In this document: one piece after another, positions 59,530 through 64,000 of the stretch | How the letters are laid out: each line of letters begins with the position of its first letter | Numbering within the stretch: the first letter of the stretch is position 1 | Source of the DNA: Scleropages formosus | Lineage: Eukaryota > Chordata > Actinopteri > Osteoglossiformes > Osteoglossidae | Assembly: GCF_900964775.1 (NCBI RefSeq) | Contig: NC_041815.1 | Span: 1,054,001-1,118,000 of the forward strand | Length of the DNA stretch: 64,000 nt | Direction: 5' to 3' | Translations under genes and position numbers: made by a program | Notes under the pieces: model-generated | Database searches by the model: none | Seen by the model: the letters and a program-made list of their open reading frames with translations, nothing else | Told to the model about the DNA's origin: nothing

Positions 59530-60134
59530 GGGGTTGCGTCTGAGCTTCCTGTAGGGAGCTGTTGGTACTCGTGGTTTACTTTGAACCACAGGATGTAAAT
59601 GAGGAAGGGATGACTTTTGCAAAATCCCTAGGTGTGGTCAAGAAGATTGAGATGAGACACTTTTAACTGGAAGTACGTTGACCATAAAACTTTTGTACAT
59701 GTTGCACTCGTGGTAATTTAGATATAAGAATACTCACTAAACGGTACTGAAAAGCTTAGTTTCCTTGCCTGGTGGTTGGGGGCCTCTTGAGAAAATGGCC
59801 AAAAGTAGCATGTCTGAAGAAGTTAAGATGGAGAAAAGTGGCGTCTGTGGAATTTTCGAGAGCCTGGCTCAAAGACGTGTTCGGAAATCTTGGCGAAATT
59901 CCAGGCTATGAAGCGATCACATGTTAACGTACGGAAGCTAGAAGGAGGGTTTTGTTGACGACACGTTTGTAGTTTACACAGTGAAGTTGACATTGAACCA
60001 GGCTGTGCGATTTTGCCATTTGTCAAAGATTTTGAGGTTGAAAGCATTGCGCTGAATGTGTGAAATCAACAGACTTCCATGTGCAACGTTGTGCACCTGT
60101 GCTCTTGGAGTGAGCATGTAGCACTAGAAGACCA

Positions 60135-60206
60135 GCCGTGATCGTATAGAGGTTAGTACTCTGCGTTGTGGCCGCAGCAACCCCGGTTCGAATCCGGGTC
60201 ACGGCA
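60135..60206 (+). tRNA. tRNA-His (GTG), unit 69, consensus body
   Basis: No tRNA change. C at -203; flank CATGTG/TGCTCTT, GCTGTT. Confidence 0.95.
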
Positions 60207-60811
60207 GGGGTTGCGTCTGAGCTTCCTGTAGGGAGCTGTTGGTACTCGTGGTTTACTTTGAACCACAGGATGTAAATGAGGAAGGGATGACTTTTGCAAA
60301 ATCCCTAGGTGTGGTCAAGAAGATTGAGATGAGACACTTTTAACTGGAAGTACGTTGACAATAAAACTTTTGTACATGTTGCACTCGTGGTAATTTAGAT
60401 ATAAGAATACTCACTAAACGGTACTGAAAAGCTTAGTTTCCTTGCCTGGTGGTTGGGGGCCTCTTGAGAAAATGGCCAAAAGTAGCATGTCTGAAGAAGT
60501 TAAGATGGAGAAAAGTGGCGTCTGTGGAATTTTCGAGAGCCTGGCTCAAAGACGTGTTCGGAAATCTTGGCGAAATTCCAGGCTATGAAGCGATCACATG
60601 TTAACGTATGGAAGCTAGAAGGAGGGTTTTGTTGACGACACGTTTGTAGTTTACACAGTGAAGTTGACATTGAACCAGGCTGTGCGATTTTGCCATTTGT
60701 CAAAGATTTTGAGGTTGAAAGCATTGAGCTGAATGTGTGAAATCAACAGACTTCCACGTGCAACGTTGTGCACCTGTGCTCTTGGAGTGAGCATGTAGCA
60801 CTAGAAGACCA

Positions 60812-60883
60812 GCCGTGATCGTATAGAGGTTAGTACTCTGCGTTGTGGCCGCAGCAACCCCGGTTCGAATCCGGGTCACGGCA
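60812..60883 (+). tRNA. tRNA-His (GTG), unit 70, consensus body
   Basis: No tRNA change. A at -85; flank CACGTG/TGCTCTT, GCTCTT. Confidence 0.95.
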
Positions 60884-61488
60884 GGGGTTGCGTCTGAGCT
60901 TCCTGTAGGGAGCTCTTGGTACTCGTGGTTTACTTTGAACCACAGGATGTAAATGAGGAAGGGATGACTTTTGCAAAATCCCTAGGTGTGGTCAAGAAGA
61001 TTGAGATGAGACACTTTTAACTGGAAGTACGTTGACAATAAAACTTTTGTACATGTTGCACTCGTGGTAATTTAGATATAAGAATACTCACTAAACGGTA
61101 CTGAAAAGCTTAGTTTCCTTGCCTGGTGGTTGGGGGCCTCTTGAGAAAATGGCCAAAAGTAGCATGTCTGAAGAAGTTAAGATGGAGAAAAGTGGCGTCT
61201 GTGGAATTTTCGAGAGCCTGGCTCAAAGACGTGTTCGGAAATCTTGGCGAAATTCCAGGCTATGAAGCGATCACATGTTAACGTATGGAAGCTAGAAGGA
61301 GGGTTTTGTTGACGACACGTTTGTAGTTTACACAGTGAAGTTGACATTGAACCAGGCTGTGCGATTTTGCCATTTGTCAAAGATTTTGAGGTTGAAAGCA
61401 TTGCGCTGAATGTGTGAAATCAACAGACTTCCATGTGCAACGTTGTGCACCTGTGCTCTTGGAGTGAGCATGTAGCACTAGAAGACCA

Positions 61489-61560
61489 GCCGTGATCGTA
61501 TAGAGGTTAGTACTCTGCGTTGTGGCCGCAGCAACCCCGGTTCGAATCCGGGTCACGGCA
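61489..61560 (+). tRNA. tRNA-His (GTG), unit 71, consensus body
   Basis: Last intact copy. No tRNA change. Flank CATGTG/TGCTCTT, GCTCTT; C at +154. The following unit is cut off inside its spacer at about 61,979. Confidence 0.95.
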
Positions 61561-61979
61561 GGGGTTGCGTCTGAGCTTCCTGTAGGGAGCTCTTGGTACT
61601 CGTGGTTTACTTTGAACCACAGGATGTAAATGAGGAAGGGATGACTTTTGCAAAATCCCTAGGTGTGGTCAAGAAGATTGAGATGAGACACTTTTAACTG
61701 GAAGTACGTTGACCATAAAACTTTTGTACATGTTGCACTCGTGGTAATTTAGATATAAGAATACTCACTAAACGGTACTGAAAAGCTTAGTTTCCTTGCC
61801 TGGTGGTTGGGGGCCTCTTGAGAAAATGGCCAAAAGTAGCATGTCTGAAGAAGTTAAGATGGAGAAAAGTGGCGTCTGTGGAATTTTCGAGAGCCTGGCT
61901 CAAAGACGTGTTCGGAAATCTTGGCGAAATTCCAGGCTATGAAGCGATCACATGTTAACGTATGGAAGCTAGAAGGAGG

Positions 61980-62090
61980 TTTCTACTCTGCGTTGTGGCA
62001 GCAACGACCCTGGTTTTAATCTGGGTCACAACAGGGGATGCGTCTGAACTTTTTGTTTGGAACTGTTGGTAATCCTGGTACCAATAGTTA
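61980..62090 (+). repeat. Degenerate right-edge unit fragment of the array
   Basis: After 61,979 the consensus spacer jumps straight into a diverged tRNA 3' half and its downstream flank (aggggatgcgtctgaact…tgttggtaat). About 200 bp of spacer and the first part of the tRNA are absent, so this is a deletion junction between a homogenised unit and an old edge unit. Confidence 0.7.
61983..62033 (+). pseudogene. tRNA-His pseudogene 3' portion, right array edge
   Basis: Starts at TACTCTGCGTTGTGG (end of the D arm and anticodon loop), lacks three bases of the anticodon stem, and has several changes in the T arm and acceptor (tcacaaca for tcacggca). Non-functional. Confidence 0.75.
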
Positions 62091-62215
62091 TTTGAAGGCA
62101 TTGAACAATTTTGAAACATTTCTCTACTACCTCCTACTTGAGTGATTCTTGTTAAAATTCAACTTCTCTTTGGTTTAGACCCTAAAGAGTTATTTTTTCT
62201 TGTCTTGAGTGTCTT
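62091..62215. other. Unassigned flank
   Basis: Unique-looking AT-rich sequence between the array edge and the next repeat. No feature recognised. Confidence 0.3.
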
Positions 62216-62217
62216 AC

Positions 62218-62312
62218 CACCCCCTCCAGCCTTACGCCCTGTGTTGCCGAGTTAGGCTCTGGCTCACTGTGACCCCATCTTGGGACAAGTGGCTTCAGGC
62301 AGTATGTGTGTG
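62218..62312 (+). repeat. Fish interspersed-repeat fragment (3' part)
   Basis: 'cagccttacgccctgtgttg', 'ccgagttaggctctggctca' and 'gggacaagtggcttcaggca' followed by 'gtatgtgtgtg' match in order the 3' portion of a repeat family common in fish introns that ends in a short simple repeat. The class (SINE or LINE tail) is not certain. Confidence 0.5.
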
Positions 62313-62699
62313 AGTTTTGTTTTAATAATGTTATTTTATGTGGTTAATTCTTGGGGACTATAGTACAGAGGCTGAAGCTGATACCTCACAGCTTTTCAAC
62401 TGCTTGGTTTGTGTGTATTATCCCAACCTGCATTCTTTATGCGTCGTTGTGCAGATGGATAGAAGCAATTGGTTGTGTGTTTGTGTAGTTGTTGTTTGTA
62501 TTTTTATTTACTTTTTTGTTTGTTTAATTGTATTTACTGTTTGTTAAGCAGCATGCAAAGCTACCCAATTCTGTGTCCCATACTGTAGAATGGACGTGCC
62601 TCAGTTGATCGATTAATCGCATTAGTTTGTTTTGGTTACCATTGTTGGAGTAGTTTCAGTTTCGATTATGACTCTCACCTTTTGGCAATTAGCCTGGTT
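62313..62699. other. Unassigned sequence, GT-rich in part
   Basis: No gene recognised. The 69-residue plus-strand frame at 62,338-62,547 is low-complexity (GTGT and TTTGT runs) and is not convincing as protein. The wording near 62,360-62,390 faintly recalls a SINE head. Confidence 0.3.
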
Positions 62700-63770
62700 T
62701 AAAAAGCAGCTGATGACCCATTGTGGCTGTTGTAGTGGCAGCCTTTTGGTGCAAAGACTTGGGGTAGAAAGACTAGGAAGTCTACCTGAAGGAGGCCACC
62801 ATCACTATGTGAATCCTGCCATCACCATCTTGTTCCGCATGGGACTCTGGAACTGCTAATCTGCTGTGAGGAAGATTGTCTTTATACCAGCCTACGCCTC
62901 CCATCTCTTACTGGACCTCCGGGCCTTAACTTATATCTGGATCATCCCAGATAACACAGCCACATCCACAGCCCTCTCCACTAACTACTGTTTCTCCCTC
63001 ACCCCTCATCCCTCCAGCAGAGGTGGAGACACTGGTCTGCTAACCTCTCCTCGGTGGGAATATTGTATTCTCCCTCTCCACCTGCATGACCTGTCCTCCT
63101 TTGAATTGCATGTTGCAACTATCACTGCCCCAATCACTCTTGCTATGGTTTTTCTTTATTGCCCTCCTGGCCCTTCCGGTTGCTTCCTGGATGGCGTTGA
63201 CAACTTCTTCAACTCTCTCCCAGGGACAACACTCCACTGATTCTCCTGGGTGACTTCAACCTGCATGTCAATGACATTCATGCTAGCTGCCTTCTGTTGC
63301 TCTTACAGTCCTTCAACCTCTTCCTGTCCCGGTTCCCTGCTACTCACAAAGCAGGCAATCCTCTTGACTTCACCTTTTCCCGTAACTATGGCTGTCCTGT
63401 TCTCTCTGTTACTCCGCTGCATGTTTCTGATCACTTCTTCATCTCCTCCCAACCCTGCCTCACCACTAATTCCTCGCCTCTTTCTGCACCCATTGTCAAT
63501 TTCCACCGTAACTTAAAATCTCACTCACCTTCCTGCCTTGCCTCTGCCACACTGTCCGCTTCTGCTGCACAGTTCTCGGATCTGTCAACAGAAAATGCCA
63601 CTAACATTTTCCTCTCTGCCCTATCTTCCTCTCTTGATTCTCTCTGTCCACTTTCTTCCAGACTAGCACGCCCCAGTGCCACCCCATGACTGACTGATAC
63701 ATTACGTGCTAACAGGACCAAACTCTGGGCTGCAGAGCAACAATGGCAAAAATTCAGTACTCCTATGGAC
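62700..63770 (+). mobile_element. L2-clade LINE, endonuclease-domain fragment
   Basis: Plus-strand frames read in the order expected for an L2 endonuclease. First come FIPAYASHLLLDLRALTYIW and IPDNTATSTALSTNY, then GGDTGLLTSPRWEY and LYCPPGPSGCFLD (62,866-63,240). After a frame change near 63,225 follow TPLILLGDFNLHV, LQSFNLFLSRFPATHKAGNP, VTPLHVSDHFFISS, and a linker to about 63,690, with a possible continuation (RTKLWAAEQQWQKFST) to 63,770. The catalytic GDFN and SDH motifs are kept, but the frameshift and lack of a reverse transcriptase make it a dead 5' fragment. The 5' edge is approximate. Confidence 0.7.
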
Positions 63771-64000
63771 TCGTATGGATTCGTATCTCTTAAGATCATG
63801 TAACATGTAAATGTTCATGCACCATAACTTTATGATCATGCCCACATAAGCCTTTATGCAGCTACTCCTGTAACATATGTGTCATGGCCACCAGGCTCAA
63901 GAAAGAGACGGACTCAAGCGCAGTGCTCATGATCTGGTATAATTCTCCAAAAGGGACAGGCAAAAGAAGAGTTAAAAGGACAGGCGAAGGTCATGTGAAT
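63771..64000. other. Unassigned; possible start of another interspersed repeat
   Basis: The last 130 bases (gtcatggccaccaggctcaa … ggacaggcgaaggtcatgtg) have the feel of a fish repeat that recurs with 'acaggc' words, but the element is cut by the window end and cannot be typed. Confidence 0.3.

Larger units (their letters stand above)
13591..61979 (+). repeat. 677-bp tandem array, 71 full units, one tRNA-His gene per unit
   Basis: Head-to-tail units start-to-start every 677 bp. Exceptions are unit 11 (665, 12 bp lost in the tRNA), unit 28 (663, 14 bp lost just after the tRNA) and units 13, 14 and 63 (678, one base gained upstream). Each unit is a 72-bp tRNA-His(GTG) plus about 605 bp of spacer with no other gene recognised. 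Variable sites relative to the tRNA are: C/A at -85; CACGTG or CATGTG at -57; T/C at -46; TGCTCTT, CGCTCTT or CTCTCTT at -35; GTGAGC or GTAAGC at -23; several tRNA bases; T/C at +10; GCTGTT, GCTCTT or GGTCTT at +30; A/C at +59. Outside this window I noticed only T/C at -203 (units 1, 47, 69) and A/C at +154 (units 31, 36, 64, 68, 71). In the unit entries, flank is written as -57 word/-35 word, then +30 word. Comparison was by eye. Confidence 0.97.

Noticed and set aside
13591-61979. Array considered as a CRISPR or as rDNA/5S/snRNA repeat
   Set aside because: Unit length and structure do not fit CRISPR, and no 5S, U-snRNA or rRNA sequence was recognised. The only RNA gene in the unit is tRNA-His.
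13591-61979. Array considered as tRNA-derived SINE copies
   Set aside because: Units are in fixed head-to-tail order with a constant period and lack a poly(A) or LINE-like tail and target duplications. The tRNA itself is an intact His tRNA and not a diverged SINE head.

Overview
The window looks like nuclear DNA of a ray-finned fish. The evidence is its transposon set: a Rex3 (RTE-type) LINE with its GATG-rich 3' end, a Rex1/Babar-type LINE, an L2-clade LINE, and several V-SINE/L2-type 3' tails. All calls were made by eye and from translation, with no database search. The genus cannot be named from this.

Layout. (1) 1-8,800: the 3' end of a plus-strand host gene. Two constitutive-looking exons (870-926, 1007-1118) are followed by two homologous candidate last exons of identical length, at 1616-1741 and 8495-8620, which share the same splice phase. 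The 6.8 kb between them holds an unclassified LINE reverse-transcriptase scrap, SINE pieces, and a TA-flanked Tigger-like DNA transposon (3594-7723) with a nearly full-length minus-strand Rex3 inserted in it (3730-7053). (2) 8,980-12,180: a plus-strand Rex1-type LINE whose endonuclease and reverse transcriptase are both readable, with few breaks. (3) 12,260-13,400: L2/V-SINE tail fragments and a longer L2-tailed repeat. (4) 13,400-62,090: the dominant feature, a head-to-tail satellite-like array with a 677 bp period. Each of its 71 full units carries one tRNA-His gene (anticodon GTG, 72 nt, plus strand). By eye, 51 copies have the same consensus body, 19 carry one to three substitutions and one has lost most of its T arm. 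A degenerate half-copy lies at each edge. (5) 62,090-64,000: a fish interspersed-repeat fragment, an L2-clade LINE endonuclease remnant and unassigned sequence.

The most notable system is the tRNA-His array: about 48 kb, 71 genes, one isoacceptor, bounded on both sides. Copies differ mostly in and close to the tRNA (about -85 to +60), while roughly 500 bp of spacer is almost unchanging. This is the reverse of the usual conserved-gene, variable-spacer pattern. It could reflect transcription-associated mutation at active Pol III genes combined with homogenisation by unequal crossing-over or gene conversion, or it could partly reflect assembly. The first oligo-T tract downstream of the tRNA is about 86 nt away, which predicts an unusually long 3' trailer. 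The paired last exons are the second point of interest: they encode the same final 13 residues with mostly different synonymous codons.
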